Assembly (NCBI GenBank): GCA_020200675.1
Contig: JAIVIG010000089.1
Coordinates: 1 to 11,420, forward strand
Reading direction: 5' to 3'
Length of the DNA: 11,420 nucleotides
From: Actinomycetota bacterium
Lineage (GTDB): Bacteria; Actinomycetota; Rubrobacteria; Rubrobacterales; Rubrobacteraceae
Shown here: one piece after another, positions 1-5,320 of the stretch
Layout: every line of letters starts with the position of its first letter
How positions within the stretch are numbered: position 1 is the stretch's first letter
The notes under the pieces: generated by a model
The model's input: only the letters and a program-made list of their open reading frames with translations
Told to the model about the DNA's origin: nothing
Databases searched by the model: none
Program-made: the position numbers and the translations under genes

Positions 1-327
1 GTTGTTAGCCACGGTTACAGCGGGAGTGTAGTCGTTCGACACCGTGTCGCTGGAGTTGAAGCCCTGCGCCTCGAGGGCAGTCAAGTTCATGCCCGTAAAC
101 CTGCCGTTGCCGGGACCGGCGAGGTAGGCGTTGGCGGCAGTCGCGAGGTTCCTTGCGTCGCTTTCGCAAGTAGCGATCTCGGCCTTCCGCTGCTGCGCCA
201 TGAACACTGGAATGGCGATGGCGGCGAGTATGCCGATTATGATCACGACCACAAGTAGCTCGATCAGGGTGAAGCCTTTCTCGTCCTTCTGTGCTCCCTT
301 CAACCCGCGGGCAAACCAATGCAGCAT
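1..327 (-). CDS. type IV prepilin (major pilin-like), 3' end outside window
   Basis: Structural subunit of a type IV pilus or pseudopilus, inserted in the membrane and processed by a prepilin peptidase. The ATG at 327 gives an 18-residue basic leader (MLHWFARGLKGAQKDEKG) followed by the class III signal FTLIE, with Glu at mature position 5, then a hydrophobic helix (LLVVVIIIGILAAIAIPVF) and an AQQRKAEIATCESDARNLATAANAYL stalk typical of major pilins. The start is supported by a strong ribosome-binding site (AAGGAGG at 334-340). 109 codons are present and no stop is reached before position 1, so the C-terminal globular part is missing. The same frame stays open upstream to an ATG at 519, but that would give an 82-residue leader with no ribosome-binding site, so 327 is preferred. 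It lies downstream of a pseudopilin on the same strand, suggesting one pilus operon. The family is clear; the role (adhesion, DNA uptake or motility) cannot be told. Confidence 0.9.
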   Translation of the reverse strand, partial: MLHWFARGLKGAQKDEKGFTLIELLVVVIIIGILAAIAIPVFMAQQRKAEIATCESDARNLATAANAYLAGPGNGRFTGMNLTALEAQGFNSSDTVSNDYTPAVTVANN

Positions 328-515
328 AGTACTCCTCCTTTTCTCCGTGGTTGCTTGTACTCTCATACTGCGCGCCTGGTCTCGGGCGCGATTCATTCTG
401 AGAACTTCCTCTTTGACGGCTCTGTGACCGTGATCGGAAAGGTTTCGCAAAGCGAAAGGGCCTGCGGCGCCGTTGTGAGGAGACTTGACTGCCGGGTATT
501 CGAAGACGACTTTTT
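328..515 (-). other. pilin intergenic leader with two hairpins
   Basis: This 188-nt gap between the pseudopilin stop and the pilin start, read on the minus strand, has two perfect inverted repeats. One is at 443-457 (TTTCGC stem, 3-nt loop). The other has arms at 371-376 and 385-390 (CGCGCC stem, 8-nt loop), about 45 nt before the pilin ATG. Neither is followed by a T-run, so they look like leader structure rather than intrinsic terminators. I looked for a class I c-di-GMP riboswitch, common before pilin genes, and did not find its conserved core. No convincing -35/-10 pair was seen. The pilin ribosome-binding site is at 334-340. Confidence 0.4.
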
Positions 516-1142
516 TCATCTACAGGGCGTTTCGTTGTAGGCGTCTTTGATCTTCACCCTGGAAGTGGCAGAGACGGAAGTTACCCTGCGTTGCGGGTCT
601 CCATCGATGGTTATGCAAACGGAGCCGTTGGGTCCGGATTTAAAAGCCATAGTTCCGTCCGCGTTGAACTCGAGCGTTCGGGTCTGCGGAGGAGCAGGCG
701 AGATCGCCTCAGCAAAGTTGGCGGAGTCATCGTTAAGGTTCGAGTCGTGATCCCGCACTTTGACGTTGGCTGGAAAGAAGCGAGGTGTTGGAGGAGTGTT
801 CGTGTCGATGATCGGCGAAGATCTCGGAACTTCGGGATCGTAGGGTTGAGCCAGTTTGACCAGGTAGTAGTCGGGGAAACCATCCTCTCCGGCCTGCTCC
901 GGCACGAGCACTACCCGCCAGTCGGTAAGCTGGTTGGTCGCGCTGGTATTGGCGAGCCGCAGATCGGCAGCGAGCTGCTTGGCCGCGGCATCTACCCGCC
1001 GGCGCTCCAGAATGCCGAGCCAGATGATAATTGCGATGGCTATCAGAATGCCGAGTATGGCAATCGCGGTGAGGACCTCGGGCATGGTAAAACCTCGCTC
1101 ATCCTCTTGAAAGACTGTGCTCCTTAGCCTCAGCAAGTTCAT
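516..1142 (-). CDS. GspH-type pseudopilin / type IV prepilin-like protein
   Basis: Minor pilin or pseudopilin of a type IV pilus or type II secretion-like machine. The 208-residue protein has a 17-residue leader (MNLLRLRSTVFQEDERG), the cleavage motif FTMPE with Glu5, and a hydrophobic helix (VLTAIAILGILIAIAIIIWLGIL). Then comes ERRRVDAAAKQLAADLRLANTSATNQ, the stalk pattern of GspH/FimT pseudopilins that often act at the pilus tip. The C-terminal region is polar, with GSVCITIDGDPQRRV near residues 173-187, the usual place of a GspH beta-strand hairpin; Cys near 176 and 207 could form a disulfide. The ribosome-binding site for ATG 1142 is poor (GAGG almost touching the ATG). A 35-codon open frame ends in a TGA overlapping this ATG, so start by translational coupling is possible but unproven. 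Its own TGA overlaps an ATG at 519 that is in frame with the pilin downstream. Confidence 0.85.
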   Translation of the reverse strand: MNLLRLRSTVFQEDERGFTMPEVLTAIAILGILIAIAIIIWLGILERRRVDAAAKQLAADLRLANTSATNQLTDWRVVLVPEQAGEDGFPDYYLVKLAQPYDPEVPRSSPIIDTNTPPTPRFFPANVKVRDHDSNLNDDSANFAEAISPAPPQTRTLEFNADGTMAFKSGPNGSVCITIDGDPQRRVTSVSATSRVKIKDAYNETPCR

Positions 1143-1196
1143 ACCTCGGTCCCCAACGATTCGTCTCTTAGCGTGAAGTGGGTAACCACGTCTCGA

Positions 1197-1213
1197 CGGG
1201 AGTCATACTCCCG
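1197..1213. repeat. perfect 7-bp inverted repeat upstream of the pilin genes
   Basis: CGGGAGT and ACTCCCG are separated by 3 nt. The repeat centres about 63 nt upstream of the pseudopilin start. It could be an RNA hairpin in the leader or an operator; no T-run follows on either strand, so it is not a standard terminator. Confidence 0.4.
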
Positions 1214-1339
1214 CTTGAACTGTTGCTCCTCCTTGTCTCTCCCTTTCTACCAGCAGCATATCACCGGAAAAGTGGGCACCGCATCGCCCAAAAGTCGTAT
1301 TTTCACTACTACCTTTGCCACTACCAAGCCGAAAGTCAT

Positions 1340-1440
1340 TTACAGCATCTGCTTCAAAAAGATGATCGGCAACCAGGACTCTCGACGAAGAACAGCAGGT
1401 ATCGCTGCTCACAACGTACGGTTTGCTTTCGGAGCTCACG
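1340..1440 (-). pseudogene. relict of a glyoxalase (VOC) C-terminus
   Basis: On the minus strand the stretch 1394-1440 matches the intact neighbour at about 1747-1795 at 35 of 47 bases by eye, without gaps. It encodes ESKPYVVSSDT against ESKPHAMSSGT in the intact protein. Just after this a one-base deletion shifts the frame. The following DNA still resembles the neighbour's 3' end (GGTTGCCG against GGTTACCG, where the neighbour encodes GYR), and a TAA at 1340-1342 falls close to the expected end. The N-terminal two thirds of the domain, including the first metal ligands, were not found upstream. It is best explained as the eroded remainder of a tandem duplicate or of a related VOC gene. A chance match is unlikely over 47 bases but has not been tested statistically. 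Confidence 0.5.
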
Positions 1441-1594
1441 CAAGCGCTTCGGCTGTTTCCTCGACAGAGCAGTTCGGGCAGCGCTTTATCGCGAGCAGAC
1501 CTCCGAGGTATTTCTCTTCCGCCTGGTGGGCGTGGAAGGTGATTGTTCGAGCGAGACTCTCGCCGTCCTCGCACCCGAATAACAGGCTGGCCAT
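1436..1594 (-). CDS. possible 52-residue protein, unrecognised
   Basis: An ATG at 1594 opens a frame of 52 residues ending ...KRCPNCSVEETAEALA at a TGA inside the glyoxalase relict. Third codon positions are roughly 70% G or C and first positions are purine-rich, which suggests present or past coding. There is one CxxC pair (CPNC, residues 39-42), not enough for a zinc site alone. No ribosome-binding site sits at a proper distance; an AGGAGGAG occurs about 17 nt before the ATG. The frame stays open about 20 codons further upstream. It may be a small gene, the end of a broken gene, or noise. I do not recognise it. Confidence 0.22.
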   Translation of the reverse strand: MASLLFGCEDGESLARTITFHAHQAEEKYLGGLLAIKRCPNCSVEETAEALA

Positions 1595-1670
1595 CCGAAG
1601 GTCGCCATCGGCGAAGCTCCTCCTGGCTCTCGGATTCTGATGCGCCCGACGAGCCAGTCAGGTTTCGCGG

Positions 1671-1690
1671 ATCGTCTACCTCAAGACGAT
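1671..1690 (-). terminator. hairpin directly after the glyoxalase stop
   Basis: A perfect 7-bp stem (ATCGTCT/AGACGAT) with a 6-nt loop begins 2 nt past the glyoxalase TAG. No T-run follows, so termination is possible but not assured; it may instead protect the mRNA 3' end. Confidence 0.35.
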
Positions 1691-1692
1691 TC

Positions 1693-2073
1693 CTACTTAC
1701 GCTCGATAAACTCTATGCGGTAACCGTCGGGGTCCTTTACAAAGAAGATGCGGGTACCGCTGCTCATGGCGTGCGGCTTGCTCTCGAAATCCACGCCACC
1801 CGCCTCCTCTAGCCTCTCGGCGAGGGCGTCGAGGTCCTCGACGGCGAACGCGACGTGACTGTAGCCCTCTCCCAGAGGATAGGCCTCCTCTCGGTCGTGG
1901 TTGAGGGTGAGCTCTAGGCGAGGCTCGGGATCTCCGGGGACGGCGAGGAAGGCGTTGGTGGCGTCATCTCCTATGGGACTCTTGCGTGCAAGCTCCAGGC
2001 CGAGTTTGTTGGTGTAGAAGTCCAGGCTCCTGTCGAGGTCGAGAACCCTGTAGCAGGTGTGTACGTATTGCAC
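1693..2073 (-). CDS. VOC family protein, lactoylglutathione lyase-like
   Basis: A 126-residue metal-dependent enzyme of the vicinal oxygen chelate superfamily, closest in pattern to glyoxalase I, which isomerises the hemithioacetal of methylglyoxal and a thiol. The four expected metal ligands are visible: His5 (YVHTCYRV), Glu54 (RLELTLN), His73 (GYSHVAFAV) and Glu121 (GYRIEFIE). The usual N-terminal signature RVLDLDRSLDFYTNKLGLEL and the C-terminal FFVKDPDGYRIEF are present, so the protein is complete. The start is a GTG (2071-2073) with AGGAG about 7 nt upstream. In actinobacteria the thiol partner would more likely be mycothiol or another low-molecular-weight thiol than glutathione; that is inference. 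It diverges from the UbiB-like gene and is followed by a hairpin. A decayed partial copy lies 250-350 nt beyond its 3' end. The family is certain; the substrate is not. Confidence 0.88.
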   Translation of the reverse strand: MQYVHTCYRVLDLDRSLDFYTNKLGLELARKSPIGDDATNAFLAVPGDPEPRLELTLNHDREEAYPLGEGYSHVAFAVEDLDALAERLEEAGGVDFESKPHAMSSGTRIFFVKDPDGYRIEFIERK

Positions 2074-2155
2074 GAGATGCTCCTTTTCCCTGGTCAGCCT
2101 GCAGTCTACTTTAACTTCTCGCCGTCCATCCGACCAGTCAGCGGGACGTAGCTGT

Positions 2156-2161
2156 TATCCT
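2156..2161 (+). promoter_or_regulatory. candidate -10 box, leaderless start of UbiB-like gene
   Basis: TATCCT preceded by TG one base upstream (extended -10 pattern) ends 6 nt before the GTG at 2168, the distance at which transcription would begin on or next to the start codon. No good -35 and no ribosome-binding site were seen. Confidence 0.3.
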
Positions 2162-2167
2162 CCTTGC

Positions 2168-3778
2168 GTGGAGATGGAGAACGTCACGCGGGGGTTGCCG
2201 GAGGGGCCGGCGAGGCGGGCTGCCAGGATCGCGCAGGTGGGCGCCCGCTACGGGTTCGGCTACGTCTTCGGCCGCAGGTTCCTTCTGGGGCGCCGGAGGC
2301 GGGACGTGGGCAGGTTCGGGACGCGGCTGCGCTTTGCCCTGGAGGAGTTGGGACCGACGTTCGTGGAGCTTGGGCACGTGCTCTCGACCCGGCGTGACGT
2401 CCTGCCGCCGGACGTGACTGCGGAGCTCGAGCGGGCGTCGGTGCCGGTAGCGCCGGTACCCTTCGCGGAGGTTCGGGCGCTTCTGGAGAGGGAACTCGGG
2501 AACACGCTGGAGCGGCTGTTCATGAAGTTCGGGGAGGCGCCGGTGCGCGCGGGGGTGCTCACGCAGGCGTACCGGGCGGTGTTGCCGGGGGAACATCCGG
2601 CGCTCGTGGTGGTGCGGCGTCCGGGGGTGCGCGGGGATCTACTGGCGATGCGACCGGTCGCGGACGTGGTGCGCCGGAGGGTAAGCCGCCGAAACGGCGA
2701 AGGGTTGCCGTTGGATCCGGTGACGACCGTCGGGGAGTTCGCCGCGTACGCAACGCAACGCAGGGACATGTTCTTCGCCGCCCAGACCGCGCGGCGCTTG
2801 AGGGAGTTCGAGGGCTTCCCTTTGAGGGTCCCTGACGTGTACCGGCGTTACTCGACGGCGCGTTGCGTCACGCTGGAGGCCCCCGCGGAGGCAGAGCCGC
2901 TCGGGACGGAGGGGTACGGGGAGGTATCCGGAGCGCTGGTGAGGCTGGCCGTTGTGGAGGGGATCTTCTTCGCGGATCTCGCGCCGGAGCGGTTTGTGCT
3001 GGGGGATGGGGAGATCTGGCTGTCCGACCCGACGGAGGCGTCGGCCCTTGACCCGGAGAGGCTGCGGGGGGTAGCCGAGGTTCTGGCCGCGGTGCGGCGC
3101 GGAGATGTGGACGGCGTGGTGCGGGCCCTGCCGCTCGCCGGATGTACCGTCCCCCGCGACGCCCGCGTGCTCCAGCGTGAACTGCGCGACGTTCTGGGAT
3201 CCCTCGGCGGCCCGCTGTGGAGCGAGCACTCCCTGGCGGAGATCCGGGCTCGCGGCCTCGAAGCGGCCCGGCGAGGGAAGGCCGTGCTGCCCACAGAGAT
3301 CGCCCACTTGTTCGACTCGTTGGTCAAGGCCGAGCAGTTGAGAAAGGTTGGGACTTACGAAGAGCAGAACGCGACGGAGGTTGCGGCGGAGGCAGCCGGT
3401 GAACTCGTCTCGCGGTTCCGGGACCCGCGCTACGTGGCGGCGCGCACCGCGAGGAGGCTCGCGCAGGGCGATACGTACGCCGAGTATCCGCGCCAGATCC
3501 ACAACCTCCTCAACGAGCTCAAGGACGGCGAGGTCGAGGTTGTCTTCAGACACCGGGGGCTGGACGAGTTGATCTCCAAGGTCGACATCCTCGCCAACCG
3601 GCTGGTCTTTGCCCTCCTCATAGCCGCCCTCATACTGGGCTCTTCGCTCCTGGGCATCTTCAGCGAGAGCGGCGTGCGCTTCTTGGGGGTAAGTATCTTC
3701 GGCCTCTTGGGCTTCGTCATCGCCGCCCTCCTCGGCCTCGCCCTCCTCGTCGGCATCGTGCGTTCGGGGCGATTGTAG
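2168..3778 (+). CDS. UbiB/ABC1-family pseudokinase, membrane-anchored
   Basis: About 535 residues with the full layout of the UbiB/ABC1 (ADCK-like) family, whose members are atypical ATP-binding proteins acting in quinone or isoprenoid-lipid metabolism at the membrane. Numbering is from the ATG at 2174; a GTG 6 nt earlier is also possible. The family segment LSTRRDVLPPD (70-80) and the RRPGV box (148-152) are clear, and two C-terminal membrane helices are present (about 475-496 and 506-529). The catalytic signature is eroded. The KxGQ motif reads ELGH (65-68), the ATP-binding Lys of AVKVQRPG is Val146, and the Ala-rich loop is RAGVLTQAYRA (125-135). HADPHPGN reads FADLAPER (266-273), losing His and Asn but keeping Asp268, and DFG reads DPT (285-287). 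The frame is intact and strongly GC-biased at third positions, so this is a maintained protein, not a dead gene. No quinone gene is adjacent. Confidence 0.85.
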   Translation: MEMENVTRGLPEGPARRAARIAQVGARYGFGYVFGRRFLLGRRRRDVGRFGTRLRFALEELGPTFVELGHVLSTRRDVLPPDVTAELERASVPVAPVPFAEVRALLERELGNTLERLFMKFGEAPVRAGVLTQAYRAVLPGEHPALVVVRRPGVRGDLLAMRPVADVVRRRVSRRNGEGLPLDPVTTVGEFAAYATQRRDMFFAAQTARRLREFEGFPLRVPDVYRRYSTARCVTLEAPAEAEPLGTEGYGEVSGALVRLAVVEGIFFADLAPERFVLGDGEIWLSDPTEASALDPERLRGVAEVLAAVRRGDVDGVVRALPLAGCTVPRDARVLQRELRDVLGSLGGPLWSEHSLAEIRARGLEAARRGKAVLPTEIAHLFDSLVKAEQLRKVGTYEEQNATEVAAEAAGELVSRFRDPRYVAARTARRLAQGDTYAEYPRQIHNLLNELKDGEVEVVFRHRGLDELISKVDILANRLVFALLIAALILGSSLLGIFSESGVRFLGVSIFGLLGFVIAALLGLALLVGIVRSGRL

Positions 3779-3857
3779 AGATCGGATCTCGCTCCGGGCG
3801 GCGTCGAACCTTTTCCGGTAGACTCGGGGCTCATCGAGGCAGGAGAAGGAGTTTTTG

Positions 3858-4241
3858 GTGGAAGATCAGATACGCAGCGAGGTCCTCAAGACTATTCCCT
3901 ACGGTTTCTACATAACGGGGGTGATCGGGGCGGATGGCGAGGCGAACGGGTTCACGACCTGCTGGGTCTCCCAGGTCTCGTTCGAGCCGCAGCAGGTGAT
4001 CCTAGCCGTCAAGAAGGACCAGCACACCCACGACCTGATCGAGAGCGGCGGCGTCTTCTCCTTGAACTTCCTCGACACTTCCCAAGAAGACCTCGCCCGC
4101 AAGTTCACCCAAACCCTGGCGCCCGAGGACGGCACGGTCGGCGGCTCCTCCTACACCCTGGGAGAAGTCGCCGCCGCTACCCTCAAGCGCCCCGCCGACA
4201 TCCTCACCGACCTCGACACCCCGATGGAGTACGGGGGCTAG
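3858..4241 (+). CDS. flavin reductase-like FMN-binding protein, C-terminally short
   Basis: Flavin reductase-like split-barrel protein; relatives bind FMN and reduce it with NAD(P)H for a partner monooxygenase. Visible features are PYGFYITGVIGADGEANGFTTCWVSQVSFEPQQVILAVKKDQHTHDLIESGGVFSLNFL, the typical FMN-site segment with its T-x-x-W-V-x-Q-V-S-F-x-P core. The GTG at 3858 is chosen because AAGGAG ends 6 nt upstream; a TTG at 3855 would be too close. The protein is 127 residues, whereas relatives usually have about 150-200. It ends at DTPMEYGG, where the family normally continues with a GDHxxxxGEV motif and a last strand. The stop TAG shares CTAG with the stop of the convergent nucleotidyltransferase gene, so the end may have been cut by a rearrangement. 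No missing piece was found further on. Function without that segment is uncertain. No convincing promoter was found in 3779-3857. Confidence 0.8.
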   Translation: MEDQIRSEVLKTIPYGFYITGVIGADGEANGFTTCWVSQVSFEPQQVILAVKKDQHTHDLIESGGVFSLNFLDTSQEDLARKFTQTLAPEDGTVGGSSYTLGEVAAATLKRPADILTDLDTPMEYGG

Positions 4242-4777
4242 GGCTCGATCCGCTGCAGGATCTCGAGCGGCACCGATTCCCGCAGCGATGGATCGACCTC
4301 GACTAGCCGCTCTATGTCCAGCAGATCCTTCCGCCGCTTGCTTGGCCGACGCGAAGGGTCTTGCGCGGCCCAGACTTTGCCCTGGAGCACGTCACGCACA
4401 GAGGCCACGGGCATCGTGATGCCCAACACGTTTCCCCTCTCGGCGCGGTCTACGAAGACGTTGTAGCGAGGATCGGTTTGTATCTGTATCCGCAGGTCGC
4501 TAGCAGGAGGCGTAACGTTCAAGCTGTGTGGGAAGCGCCGAACGTCGAACCGCTCCGCGAGCAGGGCTTCCACGGCCTCTAGCTGATCGGTAGCCACCAC
4601 GAGGTCGAGGTCCAGGCTAACCAGGGGTTCTACGTAGTGGTTCACCGCCTGTCCGCCAACGACGCAATAGCGGATGCCCTTCTCCTCGAAAAGCTCGAAC
4701 AGGTTCTCGGTCACGGCTCCTCCACCCGCGGTAACTCGATCGTAGAACTCCGGGCTTCGCACGACCTCTTCTTTCAC
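4238..4777 (-). CDS. nucleotidyltransferase-fold protein (MNT/AbiEii-like)
   Basis: Small stand-alone protein of the DNA polymerase beta-like nucleotidyltransferase superfamily. The fold signature is YCVVGGQAVNHYVEPLVSLDLDLVV: a GG motif, then a D-x-D pair that would bind Mg-NTP. The C-terminal PVASVRDVLQGKVWAAQDPSRRPSKRRKDLLDIERL is the helix pattern common in uncharacterised and toxin-antitoxin-linked members, where Lys and Asp residues follow a (R/K)xxKDxxDI motif. Start choice is uncertain. GTG 4777 gives 179 residues and GTG 4714 gives 158, with GGAGG 4 nt upstream. A TTG at 4849 keeps the frame open but lies inside a TTGACA hexamer that looks like promoter DNA. No HEPN or other partner gene is next to it, so a toxin-antitoxin role is not supported here. 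It converges on the flavin reductase with the stops sharing CTAG, and diverges from clpS. Confidence 0.7.
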   Translation of the reverse strand: MKEEVVRSPEFYDRVTAGGGAVTENLFELFEEKGIRYCVVGGQAVNHYVEPLVSLDLDLVVATDQLEAVEALLAERFDVRRFPHSLNVTPPASDLRIQIQTDPRYNVFVDRAERGNVLGITMPVASVRDVLQGKVWAAQDPSRRPSKRRKDLLDIERLVEVDPSLRESVPLEILQRIEP

Positions 4778-4887
4778 ACCAGTCCCATCGCCTCGACGAG
4801 CGCATCCTATCAGATGTAACCACACGGCTTTGATGGATCTCGGTGTCAAACTCCAGGTACTTTACGTACTCAACGCCCGAGCGGCCG

Positions 4888-4916
4888 TTGACCTGTGTTC
4901 GGGCGCGGCCTATGAT
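4888..4916 (+). promoter_or_regulatory. sigma-70-type promoter of clpS, leaderless
   Basis: TTGACC (4888-4893), a 17-nt spacer and TATGAT (4911-4916) give 5 of 6 matches to each consensus hexamer. The clpS ATG begins 7 nt after the -10 box and lacks a ribosome-binding site, so the transcript probably starts at or next to the ATG. Confidence 0.7.
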
Positions 4917-4923
4917 CGCTGGC

Positions 4924-5220
4924 ATGAAAACAACTAAACCCGAGAGAAAACAGGTAACGCAGACCGGAAACGAGTACCGGACCGAGCCGCCGTGGAACGT
5001 CGTCTTGCACAACGAGTGGGAGAACCCGCTGCGACGGGTGATCCTGGTCCTGAGAAAGGTCATCCCCGAAATGACCCTCAAAAGGGCCACTAAGACGGCA
5101 TGGGAAGCGCACTGCAAAGGCCGGGCGGTGGTCAAGCAATGTCACAAAGAGCTGGCCGAACTTTACAAGAATCTCCTGCAAGGAGAGGGACTGACCGTAA
5201 GCCTGGAGCCGGCCCGCTAG
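4924..5220 (+). CDS. clpS: ClpS, adaptor of the Clp protease
   Basis: A 98-residue cytosolic adaptor that in characterised relatives delivers proteins with destabilising N-terminal residues to a ClpA/ClpC unfoldase for degradation by ClpP. After a flexible lysine-rich N-terminus (1-20) the ClpS core follows: PPWNVVLHNEWENPLRRVILVLRKVI (22-47), then MTLKRATKTAWEAHCKGRAVVKQCHKELAELYKNLLQGEGLTVSLEP. By family alignment from memory, the substrate pocket residues are Asn30 (kept), Glu31 (usually Asp) and His63 in EAHCKGRA (kept); Trp32 stands where Asp or Pro is common. The ATG at 4924 is chosen from the promoter 7 nt upstream; an in-frame ATG at 4912 falls inside the -10 box. No clpA, clpC or clpP is adjacent. 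The flanking hairpin at 5231-5243 may end the transcript. The family is confident from the conserved core; its partner unfoldase lies elsewhere. Confidence 0.85.
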   Translation: MKTTKPERKQVTQTGNEYRTEPPWNVVLHNEWENPLRRVILVLRKVIPEMTLKRATKTAWEAHCKGRAVVKQCHKELAELYKNLLQGEGLTVSLEPAR

Positions 5221-5230
5221 ACCAGGGAGC

Positions 5231-5243
5231 GCGGCGAAGCCGC
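5231..5243. terminator. small hairpin between convergent clpS and FIST genes
   Basis: GCGGC-GAA-GCCGC is a perfect 5-bp stem with a 3-nt loop, 10 nt past the clpS stop. A second weak inverted repeat (GTTAC/GTAAC) lies about 30 nt further on. Neither is followed by a T-run, so bidirectional termination is plausible but weakly supported. Confidence 0.3.
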
Positions 5244-5320
5244 AAGCAACCAGCGGCAACGTCCGTTCTACCTGTTACCGGCGGACTCGTAACCCCGGGC
5301 GAAGCGTCGCGGGCCTCGTT

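Larger units (their letters stand above)
1143..1692. other. gene-poor stretch with relict sequence
   Basis: About 550 nt between the pseudopilin start and the glyoxalase stop. It holds a perfect 7-bp palindrome (1197-1213), a decayed copy of the glyoxalase 3' end (about 1340-1440), a doubtful 52-codon ORF (1436-1594) and a 7-bp hairpin behind the glyoxalase stop (1671-1690). Longer open frames on the plus strand here show no recognisable domain, and one overlaps the antisense of the glyoxalase, so I left them out. Base composition is low: line 1261-1320 counts 50% G+C, against 75% for line 2281-2340. Confidence 0.5.

Noticed and set aside
328..515. Possible class I c-di-GMP riboswitch in the pilin leader.
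   Set aside because: The hairpins present do not fit the conserved GEMM core and its tetraloop-receptor pattern; only generic stem-loops remain.
1173..1640. A 155-codon plus-strand frame in the gene-poor stretch.
   Set aside because: No domain, no good ribosome-binding site, low-complexity Ser/Arg content, and it lies antisense to the glyoxalase relict.
2639..3553. A 304-codon minus-strand frame opposite the UbiB-like gene.
   Set aside because: Antisense shadow; the plus-strand frame has clear family motifs and codon bias.
4845..4850. TTGACA facing the nucleotidyltransferase gene as a promoter -35.
   Set aside because: No acceptable -10 hexamer at 16-18 nt; TAGGAT with an extended TG lies about 34 nt away, too far to pair with it.
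4238..5220. Toxin-antitoxin or abortive-infection module formed by the nucleotidyltransferase and its neighbour.
   Set aside because: The neighbour is ClpS, not a HEPN or AbiEi-type partner, and the two genes are divergent rather than in one operon.
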